From: DATJKD01 sp963728295
GTDB taxonomy: Bacteria; Pseudomonadota; Gammaproteobacteria; Steroidobacterales; Steroidobacteraceae
Direction: 5' to 3'
DNA: 64,000 nt
NCBI GenBank assembly: GCA_963728295.1
Contig: CAVSKB010000019.1
Location: 310,001 to 374,000, forward strand
The notes beneath the pieces are model-generated. The model made no database searches. It was not told the DNA's origin and saw nothing but the letters and a program-made list of their open reading frames with translations. The position numbers and the translations under genes are program-made. Of this stretch, positions 40,001-46,585 are shown in pieces; position 1 is the first letter of the stretch, and each line of letters opens with the position of its first letter.

Positions 40001-40243
40001 CGCCTGGGCCCGCATCCGCGGATCGGCGTCCTGGATCGCGAGAAAATCGCGGTAGCTCTGCGCCGCAATATTGGCGTCGGCCTCGACCGGCGTTTCCGGC
40101 GTGATCGGCGCGGTCGCAGTCGCCAGGTCCCCGAGCGTCGGAGGCTCCGGCGGACGCCGCTTTGCCTCGGCGCTCGACGCCGCCAGCGTCGCCGCGGCGA
40201 GCACCGCAAGCACGGCTGCGTGCACGGACGTGCGGTCCGTCAC
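37001..40243 (-). CDS. very long periplasmic TPR protein, unit C (fusion of two unit B proteins)
   Basis: 1080 aa, intact. It starts at GTG 40243 in a GTGA overlap with the upstream stop. The signal peptide (VLAVLAAATLAASSAEA) is not of lipoprotein type. More than ten TPR units run through the protein (EAIDAYQRLLAEYPGEADAG, LYKHGWSLFKQSREDESAVS, EAVRWYQDFLAGFDDSPEAP and others), then the block AFPFEEKAIEIHEAN ... QWVRKSYASLAELKPARYAR. The last about 140 residues (LNRLGIAYRRLGRMAEARAA ... AVAWLEELRARM) equal the separate short TPR protein of unit B. It is likely a periplasmic scaffold. Confidence 0.9.
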   Translation of the reverse strand: MTDRTSVHAAVLAVLAAATLAASSAEAKRRPPEPPTLGDLATATAPITPETPVEADANIAAQSYRDFLAIQDADPRMRAQALRRLGDLRLAAAESLRAQNDASAAAVGREAIDAYQRLLAEYPGEADAGEVLYQLARAWDGIGEPEQGLATLDRLVAGHPGGAHYAEAQFRRGEIFFSAQRYADAERAYAAVLAHGASDFTIQSLYKHGWSLFKQSREDESAVSFLQLLDRVLVASDGVRRADDLSRAQRELVDDTTRALSIGFAGADGVATLQSALNRHGPAPYEALLHAALGDLYLEKERYQDAAQAYRAYAKRQPMDPEAPLLLVRATEAYARGGFEALVLDGKRELVAGYGPKSAFWQAHRANLDPRVSAAVRANLLDLARHHHALAQRGSAQDLNEAVRWYQDFLAGFDDSPEAPSTRLLLADLLFDGSRYAEAAAEYEWAAYGYAANPGAARAGYAALVSYEKAELALPADARAAWQAKAVDSAIRYADTFPAEPQVPAVLTRTARSLFDGGDRVRAESVAQRILALGPRADTAQQRVAWTVLANTWFDGGRFADAERAFRELDARIPPGDPERAEVRERLAASVYRQAEAHQAAGDIEGAVGEFLRVATLVPDSTIRAKAEFDAATLLLNAQQWDRAAQVLEAFRSAHPQHELAPEATRKLAVAYLESGRTQQAAIELERVATLDGEDGEIRRTALWQAAELYAGANDRAAATRAYTSYVERYPAPHAAAIDARQALADLARDTGDTAARRRWLEEVIAADAAAGSQRTDRSRYLAAQGALELARPHDDLARAIKLTVPLDQSLLAKKTATEQALAGYSRAAQYGVAEVTTAAGWAMADLYRDLGKSLLDSERPPSLSQEEREAYDVLLEEQAFPFEEKAIEIHEANARRAADGVYDQWVRKSYASLAELKPARYARSELDPDSATAPVSDPAAAGAVNPVPPEIAAQLEVARASLAAGRDEEAVGELNSALTQYSASAEGLNRLGIAYRRLGRMAEARAAYERAISADPAMPAPHRNLAVLLDLYLAQPAPALDHYEQYQQLAGGADTQAVAWLEELRARMKQAQRTADAQP

Positions 40244-42108
40244 GGCGACACCTTGGCCGCCGCGCCGTCGTAGATGGCGGCGAGCGCAAACTGCGCCTGG
40301 GTCGCGTACGAGGCCAGCCGCTTCTTCTGCGCGGTGAGCTCCTGCACGGCGAGCGTCCCGAGCACGGATTCCTGTGCCCGGGTCGCGGCATCGATACCCG
40401 GCCCGATGCGCGAGATCCGCGACCGCAGCTCGGCGATGCGCGCGGCGAAGCCGCTCGTGTCGAGCGGCGCCTGGGTGCTTGCCTCCTGCACCAGGCCGAG
40501 CCGGCCCCTGGCCTCGCCGAGCTGCGCGTCGACCTCGGCGAGTCCGCGTTTCACGAGCTGAAGCCGGCGCTTGTACTGCGCATCCATCTGCCAGGTGAGC
40601 GCGCCGCGCAGCATCCGCGCGCGGTCGACGAGCGCCTCGCGGCCAGGTCCCGGCGGGAGCGCCGAGACCCGTTGCTCGATGTCCTGCACCGTCTGCCACT
40701 GACGGGCCTGGTCGCCGCTCGCCAGTGCCGCGACGTCGCGCCCGGCCTCGATGGCGGCGACGCGTGCCGCGAGCCCGGCCTGTCTCGTCGCGAACGCTTC
40801 GACGTCGGTACGTGCCAGCATGTCGGTCTTGCGCGGCTCACGTTCCGCCGTCGCGCGCTTGCGCGCCGCGATCATGTCGTCGAACGAGTCGAGCGAATCC
40901 TGCCAGCGCTCGAGGTTCACCTGCATGATCCGCAGGTCGCGGTAGTTCTTGAGACCCTCCTGGAACTCGTGCGATGCGAGCAGGTGATACAGATAGCGTG
41001 TGTGCGGCGCGTCGGGGACCTGCTTGAGCTGCCAGAACCAACCGACCTCGCCGCCACGCGGACTCGCTGCGAGGATCGCGTCGAGAAACCCACCACGCTG
41101 AATCGCGGCGATCGACTCGTCTATCCGGCCGCTTTCCCGGACGTAGGACTGTACGGCCTGCCGGTAATGCTGCGCGGCCTGCCCGTTCGAGGCGAGACGG
41201 GCATATGCATACGGGACGGCGAGCAGCGACTCCTGTACCGACGAATCGAGCAGCGGCCGGTCGCGCAGCGCAAGCCAGGGGACCAGCGCACGATCGGGGC
41301 GCTCGGCGTCGGTCTCCGCCCAGCCGAGACCGAGCAGCGCCCGGTTGGTGAATGGCCCATCGAGGCGGACCCGGCTCAGCGCAGCCGCGGCCGCCTCGCC
41401 CGAGCGCTCCTGCAGCAACGCGAAGCCGAGCGCAAGGTTCGCGCGGTCCCTGAGCGAGCGCTGTTCCTCGGAGACCGCGGGCGCGTTGCCGACCGACTCG
41501 AGCAGCATGCGGCCCTGCGCCGCGTCGCCGGAGCGAACGAGCGCAACGCCGAGGTTGAAACGTGCGAAAGCGGCCCACGACGAATCGTCGTCCCAGACCC
41601 GAAGCGCGGCCGCCGCGTCGGCGTAACGGCCGAGCGCCATGAGGACGTTCGACTCGAGCAGGCGACGCTCGGGCTCGAGCTCGCCCGGCAGCGGGCCCTG
41701 AATCCGCGCGAGATTGCGCGCGGCCTGCTCGTAGTGACCGCGCTGATAGCCGATCCGCGCAAGATAGAAGAACGCGCGATCCGCGACGGACGAGTCGAGG
41801 CTGCCGGCCAGCAGGCGGTTGAAAATGCGGTCGGCTTCCGCGTGCAGGCCGAGCGACAGGTACATTCCGCCGGCGAGCATCTCGGCTTCCGCGGCATGAT
41901 TCGGCAGCCGGCCGAAGTCCCGTGCAGCCTCGAGGCGCACGACGGCATCGAAATAGTCGTCCTGGAAGAACTGGAACAGCACGTCGCCGTAGTGCAGGTC
42001 GCGGACCTCGCGCCGCGGCGATTCCTTTGCGACTGCGGCCGCAGCGGGCCCGAGCAGCGCGGCGCAGAACATGGTCAGCGCCGTTGCCGCTGTGGCTCCC
42101 TGTCGCAT
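40240..42108 (-). CDS. periplasmic TPR/coiled-coil protein, unit C
   Basis: 622 aa, intact, ATG 42108. Signal peptide: TALTMFCAALLGPAAAAVA. TPR-like helices fill the N-terminal half (YLARIGYQRGHYEQAARNLA, FNLGVALVRSGDAAQGRMLL, NRALLGLGWAETDAERPDRA). The C-terminal half is largely helical, with DIEQRVSALPPGPGREAL and GALTWQMDAQYKRRLQLVKR. It is the homologue of the unit B gene 30915-32874. A 49-bp gap separates it from the LEExLLYP gene, while it overlaps the long TPR gene. Confidence 0.88.
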   Translation of the reverse strand: MRQGATAATALTMFCAALLGPAAAAVAKESPRREVRDLHYGDVLFQFFQDDYFDAVVRLEAARDFGRLPNHAAEAEMLAGGMYLSLGLHAEADRIFNRLLAGSLDSSVADRAFFYLARIGYQRGHYEQAARNLARIQGPLPGELEPERRLLESNVLMALGRYADAAAALRVWDDDSSWAAFARFNLGVALVRSGDAAQGRMLLESVGNAPAVSEEQRSLRDRANLALGFALLQERSGEAAAAALSRVRLDGPFTNRALLGLGWAETDAERPDRALVPWLALRDRPLLDSSVQESLLAVPYAYARLASNGQAAQHYRQAVQSYVRESGRIDESIAAIQRGGFLDAILAASPRGGEVGWFWQLKQVPDAPHTRYLYHLLASHEFQEGLKNYRDLRIMQVNLERWQDSLDSFDDMIAARKRATAEREPRKTDMLARTDVEAFATRQAGLAARVAAIEAGRDVAALASGDQARQWQTVQDIEQRVSALPPGPGREALVDRARMLRGALTWQMDAQYKRRLQLVKRGLAEVDAQLGEARGRLGLVQEASTQAPLDTSGFAARIAELRSRISRIGPGIDAATRAQESVLGTLAVQELTAQKKRLASYATQAQFALAAIYDGAAAKVSP

Positions 42109-42157
42109 GTGACTGCGTCCGGTCCGTCGATCCGCGGCGCTGGCCCGGGAGCCGGCG

Positions 42158-42739
42158 CTACTCCCAGACCTTTACGACGAACTCGGGCTGCAGCGACGCC
42201 ACTCGATCGCTGATCTTGAGCTCGATATAGCTCGCACCTACGCCCTTGTCGATCCTGAGCGTGGTGCCGCGACGGTAGTCTCGCTCGTGCGGTCCCTTGC
42301 CGGTGAACAACGCGATGAGCTCGTGCTCGCCGGCCTTGAGGTTGCCCAGGTAGAGCCGCTGGACGCCGCCACGGTGCAGCGCCTGCACCTCGCGCTCGGT
42401 GTAGAGATAGTTCGTGACCTCCTTGTCGTCCACCTTGAGCGTCACCGAGTCGAGAGCGAAGAACGTCCCTACGTCGACCGACACGAACACCGCGACCTGG
42501 GTGCTTGCAGGATAGAGCAGCTCTTCCTCCAGCTTGAACAGGTCCTTGTTGAGGTCGACGAGTTCCTTCTTGAGCGTCTGCACGTCGAGGTCGACGCTGT
42601 CCGCCTGGGTTGCCTCGCCACCGGCAGGTGCGGCGCGCGCACTGGCGGCAAGCGCGATGCCCAGCCAGATAGCGAGGATCAGGAGTGCGACGATGATGTT
42701 GACGCTGCGAAGGGCAGCCGTGATGTACCTGAGGATCAT
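42158..42739 (-). CDS. LEExLLYP-family envelope protein, unit C
   Basis: 193 aa, intact, ATG 42739 overlapping the TlpA stop by 4 nt. The N-terminus has one membrane segment (NIIVALLILAIWLGIALAA) that may act as an anchor or uncleaved signal. A coiled coil (VQTLKKELVDLNKDLFKLEE) follows, then ELLYPASTQVAVFVSVD, ALHRGGVQRLYLGNLKAGEH and a beta-rich tail ending in EFVVKVWE. It matches the first gene of unit B throughout. The family is uncharacterised as far as I know. Confidence 0.8.
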   Translation of the reverse strand: MILRYITAALRSVNIIVALLILAIWLGIALAASARAAPAGGEATQADSVDLDVQTLKKELVDLNKDLFKLEEELLYPASTQVAVFVSVDVGTFFALDSVTLKVDDKEVTNYLYTEREVQALHRGGVQRLYLGNLKAGEHELIALFTGKGPHERDYRRGTTLRIDKGVGASYIELKISDRVASLQPEFVVKVWE

Positions 42740-43296
42740 TGCCGTTGCAGCTCCGTGATGCCTGCGAGCAGTTCGGCGGTGGAAATCCGATCGCGCGTCC
42801 AGACTTCGCGCACGACGCCGTCGCGATCGAGCAGCAGGGTCAGCGGCAGGTGCGAGATGTCGTACAGGCGCCCTACGGTCTGGCCGGTGTCGAGCAGCGT
42901 CGGATAGCCGAGCCCGAGCGAGCCGGCGACCGACCGGGCGCGCTCCGCATCACCCTCGATATTCACCGAGATGATCATCGCGCGGTCGGTGGACCCGCCG
43001 GCGTTCATCCCGCCCAGTTCCACGAGCGTCTCGCGGCACGGCCCGCACCAGCTGGCCCAGAAGGTCAGCACTACGATGTCGCCGCGAAACTCCGACAGAC
43101 GCTGATTCGCACCACTGAGGTCCTTGAGCGCGAAGTCGGGCGCCACGGCGCCACGGTCGGGGGCGCCGTGCGACACGAGCGGAAATGCGACGATGCCCGC
43201 CAGCACCGCGATCGCCAACGCGACCACGTGCAACCAGACCGGAAGGCCCGTTTGCCGTCGCGCAAGCCGGCGTTCGGGCCGCGAAATTCGTTCCAT
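42736..43296 (-). CDS. TlpA/ResA-like membrane-anchored thioredoxin, first gene of unit C
   Basis: 186 aa, intact. A signal anchor (about 21-41, VALAIAVLAGIVAFPL) places the domain in the periplasm. The redox site is WCGPC (Cys84, Cys87) in TFWASWCGPCRETLVELGG, with the cis-proline region SHLPLTLLLDRDG. It would reduce or shuffle disulfides, or maturate a partner of the complex. The start codon at 43296 lies inside riboswitch 3, and a GGGG that could act as Shine-Dalgarno sits 8 nt upstream within the aptamer. Unit B has no counterpart. Confidence 0.88.
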   Translation of the reverse strand: MERISRPERRLARRQTGLPVWLHVVALAIAVLAGIVAFPLVSHGAPDRGAVAPDFALKDLSGANQRLSEFRGDIVVLTFWASWCGPCRETLVELGGMNAGGSTDRAMIISVNIEGDAERARSVAGSLGLGYPTLLDTGQTVGRLYDISHLPLTLLLDRDGVVREVWTRDRISTAELLAGITELQRQ

Positions 43297-43380
43297 CCTG
43301 GCAACCCCGCCGTCATGGGTCTCACCCGAAGACCGGTAGCTTTGCGTCCCCGCCTTTCGACGGGTTTGCCCTTTACAGTC
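43293..43380 (-). ncRNA. cyclic di-GMP-I (GEMM-I) riboswitch 3, overlapping the start codon of unit C
   Basis: The minus strand reads AAGGGCAAA, P2 hairpin CCCGTC-GAAA-GGCGGG, GACGCAAAGC, ACCGGTCT, a short P3 hairpin (GGTCT-TCGGGTG-AGACC), GACGGCGGGGTTGCC. The P1 halves GGCAA and TTGCC pair exactly as in Vc2, whose 3' end is also GCGGGGTTACC. The usual CTAA tetraloop-receptor strand seen in riboswitches 1 and 2 is missing here, so P3 is a shorter variant. The 3' strand of P1 runs directly into the ATG at 43296, so ligand-dependent occlusion of the ribosome-binding site is the simplest model. Confidence 0.8.
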
Positions 43381-43387
43381 GAATCGA

Positions 43388-43417
43388 ATCGTCCTGTGCC
43401 GCGCGTGGCCGTGTCAA
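43388..43417 (-). promoter_or_regulatory. candidate sigma70 promoter for unit C
   Basis: A perfect -35 TTGACA (43417-43412) is followed after 18 bp by a weak -10, GACGAT (43393-43388). Transcription would start near 43381, exactly at the 5' edge of riboswitch 3, which supports the pairing. Confidence 0.42.
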
Positions 43418-43471
43418 CGAACTGCGCGCTGCGCGTTTCGCAGACGGACCTGCGTCACAGACGGGCGCGGA

Positions 43472-44839
43472 TCAGAACCGGGTGCGCAGCCGCGATTCCT
43501 CCCAGAGCCGCCGCACGAATCCGCGCACCGCCGGCAGCGCATCCGCGATGCTCATCAGCCGCTCATCGGCGAGCACGCCCGCCATGTCCGCGATCGACCG
43601 TCGACCGTCGATCAGCGACGCGAGATATCCGTAGATCCGCATCGCGAGCGCAGCGCTCTGGAACTCCTGCAACGCGGGCACCGGTGCGCGCGGATCCTCG
43701 AGCCACGCCGGCAGCGACGGATGTGCGGGCGTGTCGACCGCGCGCTCCTTGATGGCGCAGAAAGTGACGACAGACTCCATCCGCGCGTGACGGCTCGCCG
43801 GCGAGCACATGTACGGCATGCGCCGCTCGTCGGGCACGGGTCGCGCAAACCCGGCGCGCGCCGCGATCCCGAGGACTTCCTCGAGCGTGTATCGCAGCGC
43901 CGGATCGGACTGCGCAAAGGCAAGCGAGCCCGTGTTCACCCATCGACCGCCCGGCTCGAGCAATGCGTTGATGCGCGGCGCGAAGCTCGCCAGGTCCTCC
44001 TCGAGCACATCGATGAGCCACGGCGTGATCACCAGGTCGAAGCTTCCCGGCGCGAACGGTGCGCGCGAGGCATCGGCGAGCACGAACTCGACGGCGACGT
44101 CGATGGCGCCGGGAGCCGCAAGCCTGCGCAGGATCGCATGGCTCTCCGCGTCGCGCGGAGCGATCGGGAACTCGTACATCGGCACGTGTTCGCCGGCGAA
44201 GATCCGCCGCGCGACGAAGGCATTGAGCGGATTGATGTCGAGTGCGACGACGAGACCGGGTCTCAGTCGCCGCGCGAGGTCGTAAACCAGCCGGCCGCCA
44301 CCGGCACCCAGCACGAGGACCCGGCGCGGCGCATGACCCGGCAGGACGTCGAGGACCGCGGCGACCGCTGCTTCGTTTTCCGCGTCGCCCCATGCCCAGT
44401 CGCGATGCAGGTTGACGTAGTACGAGGCGAGGCCCTGCGCACCAGGGATGCGCGTGCCGAGTGCGCGATGCAGCTCGGGCGTGGCCGTGCCTGCGGTGCC
44501 GAGTGGCGCGAGCAGGGCCGTCAGCCGGCGTGCATGGTCCTCGAACGCAGCGGACTGCAGCTTCAGGCGATTGCGCGCGCGCACGTCGAGACCCGGGCGC
44601 TCGAGTGCGGAGCGCAGCCCGTCCGTCTCGCGAGCGAGATCCGCAAGCAGCGCCTGCAGGCGCTGGCGCCATTCGGCCAGCGCTTCTCCGGGCGCGGCGA
44701 AGAGCCAGGGAATGCTGTCGAGCTCAGGGTATCGCGCGGCGCAGCGCCGGCATTGCCAGTCGACATCGTTGCGGACGAGTGCGCCCGACGCGCAGGCCGG
44801 GCAGCGCAGCAGGTCGCTCAGGACGGATGGGTCGTTCAC
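43472..44839 (-). CDS. SAM-dependent methyltransferase with N-terminal Trm112-like zinc ribbon
   Basis: 455 aa, intact, from GTG 44839. The N-terminal about 35 residues contain RCPACAS and WQCRRCAARYPELDSIPWL, a four-cysteine Trm112-type zinc ribbon ending in a hydrophobic tail. A helical spacer precedes the class I methyltransferase motif VLVLGAGGGRLVYDLA (motif I), VVALDINPLNAFV and FDLVITPWLIDVL. The C-terminal about 65 residues (YGYLASLIDGRRSIADMAGV) resemble a PqqD-like winged helix. The substrate is unknown. It is upstream of unit C on the same strand, but unit C has its own promoter and riboswitch. Confidence 0.8.
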   Translation of the reverse strand: MNDPSVLSDLLRCPACASGALVRNDVDWQCRRCAARYPELDSIPWLFAAPGEALAEWRQRLQALLADLARETDGLRSALERPGLDVRARNRLKLQSAAFEDHARRLTALLAPLGTAGTATPELHRALGTRIPGAQGLASYYVNLHRDWAWGDAENEAAVAAVLDVLPGHAPRRVLVLGAGGGRLVYDLARRLRPGLVVALDINPLNAFVARRIFAGEHVPMYEFPIAPRDAESHAILRRLAAPGAIDVAVEFVLADASRAPFAPGSFDLVITPWLIDVLEEDLASFAPRINALLEPGGRWVNTGSLAFAQSDPALRYTLEEVLGIAARAGFARPVPDERRMPYMCSPASRHARMESVVTFCAIKERAVDTPAHPSLPAWLEDPRAPVPALQEFQSAALAMRIYGYLASLIDGRRSIADMAGVLADERLMSIADALPAVRGFVRRLWEESRLRTRF

Positions 44840-44934
44840 GTGACGGCCTCCGCCGCTCACGTTAGCACGCGCCGGCGACGCCCCGGCTGCGGCTGCCGCC
44901 GATGCCTCGAACGTCCGCAGCTCCGTCGAGGACG

Positions 44935-46574
44935 TCAGGTGATCGTGCCGCTGACGATCGGGTTGAACGCGATCAGACTGTCCTGCAGCGCCGCAGAGCC
45001 GAGACCGTGGCCCGGGAAACGCGCGCTGAACTGTCCGTGCTCGCCATGCAGCGCCATGTAGTTGAGCACGACGGTCTCCACCAGCAGGTTGACGCGTTGG
45101 CCGCCGGGCTCGACGCGGTCTCGACCGACGCGTCCGGCCGGAAATAGCCGATCTGCTGGTGCCGCGCGGCGCCCCGCCGGCGCCCGTACTGAGCAGCGTC
45201 GCCCGCCCGTTCGGGTTGTACACGAGGAAGAACGAGGCCGCCGTCGACTGGTTGTCGCTCGCTCCACATGAACTTGCCGCGGCCGTCGACGGTGTTGTCC
45301 ACCTGCCCGTCCGCGGACAGCGAACCGTCGGAGAACACGTACAGCATCAGCGGCACGGCCACGGCGCGCGGCGTACTCGAGGCAGGCGCCCATGCAGCGG
45401 CCGGCGCGGAAGTCGCGCACCTCGCCAGTTGAGCGGCCCTGACCGTGATAGTCGTAGCCGCCCATCTCGATCGTGCCGGCGCCGGCGTAGCCGTAGATCA
45501 CCATCTTCATGACCGCAGCGGTCTTGCGGAACTCGCCGTCGCCGTCGTACTCCGCCTGGCTGAAGATGCCGGCCGAGCCGACGATGTCCGGGTCCAGGTC
45601 GGGGTCCAGCTGTGCGGGGTCACCGTAGCGATCGACGACGTCGGCGGCCTTCAGGTAGCCGCACTGGACGAGCTCGCGCACGACCTCGTTGCGGCTCACA
45701 CCGGACTCGGGATCGAGCCAGGGCTGCTTCGGGTCGACCTTCAGCATCTTGCGCGCGCTCACCCGCTGGATGGCCTCGAGGACCGCAACCGTGTCGCTTA
45801 CGTCCAGCAGGTTGGCGAGCTTGCCCGTGTCGACCAGGCCGCGTACATCGCTCGCGCGATCGATCTTGGTCGGGCGCACCGACAGGTCGATCAGCCCCGC
45901 CGGCGCCATCGAGTTGCCGCCGGAATCCGTGCTCTCCGAGCCGATCAAGCGTCGCCAGGTCGCCGTCCGCGCCGGCGCGGTAGATGCCGTACATCGGGTT
46001 GTGCGGGTTGTTGCCCGTGTCGTTCTCGGAGCGCGCCGCGATCACCGCGCCGTTGATGCCGGCTGCGGTCGCCGGCGAGATGCGATCCAGGATCCCGCGC
46101 AGGAACGCGCTGTCGGAATGGAACGCGAGCCCGAGCGACGTGTCGGTGAAACTCGTGTTCGTCACCGGGTTGGTGAGCGACGGCATCATGTCGCCCGGCA
46201 GACCCATGCTTGCCGTAGCCCGCAGTCGACAGGAAATCGAGCTGCCCGCCCGGACCGCCGATCAGCACGTTCGAGCCGACCATGTTCGCGCCGCCGGCGA
46301 GGTCGATGCAGATGAACGGGATCTTGCCGGCACCCGAGCACCGCGATGCCGCAGCTCTGCCTTCAGCGCCTGCAGGTCGGGCGAGAGGTCGGCCATGCGC
46401 CGCGACGCGGATTAGCGAACAGCCCGAATACCGTCGGGGCGACGATCGAGGCCGTACCCGCCAGGAAGCCCTGCGAGATGAAGTCGCGGCGCGTCACCGG
46501 CCGCTTGTGGCCTCGGCGTGCCGGATCGGCTCGCCGAGGCGAAGCTGTCGGGGTGTTGCCTTGCGGATGATCAT
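44935..46574 (-). CDS. DUF1501-family exported protein (frame-disrupted)
   Basis: About 545 aa after correction, starting at ATG 46574. A twin-arginine-like signal RRDFISQGFLAGTASIVAPT is followed by the sulfatase-like core of DUF1501 proteins: DLAGGANMVGSNVLIGGPGG, STAGYGKHG, GLAFHSDSAFLRGIL, NPHNPMYGIYRAGADGD, MKMVIYGYAGAGTIEMGGYD and DYHGQGRSTGE. A C-terminal ARFPGHGLGSAALQ is visible. At least six indels fragment it. DUF1501 proteins are usually encoded next to DUF1800- or cytochrome-like exported partners, as here. The biochemical role is unknown. Confidence 0.75.
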
Positions 46575-46585
46575 GGCCCTTGCCC

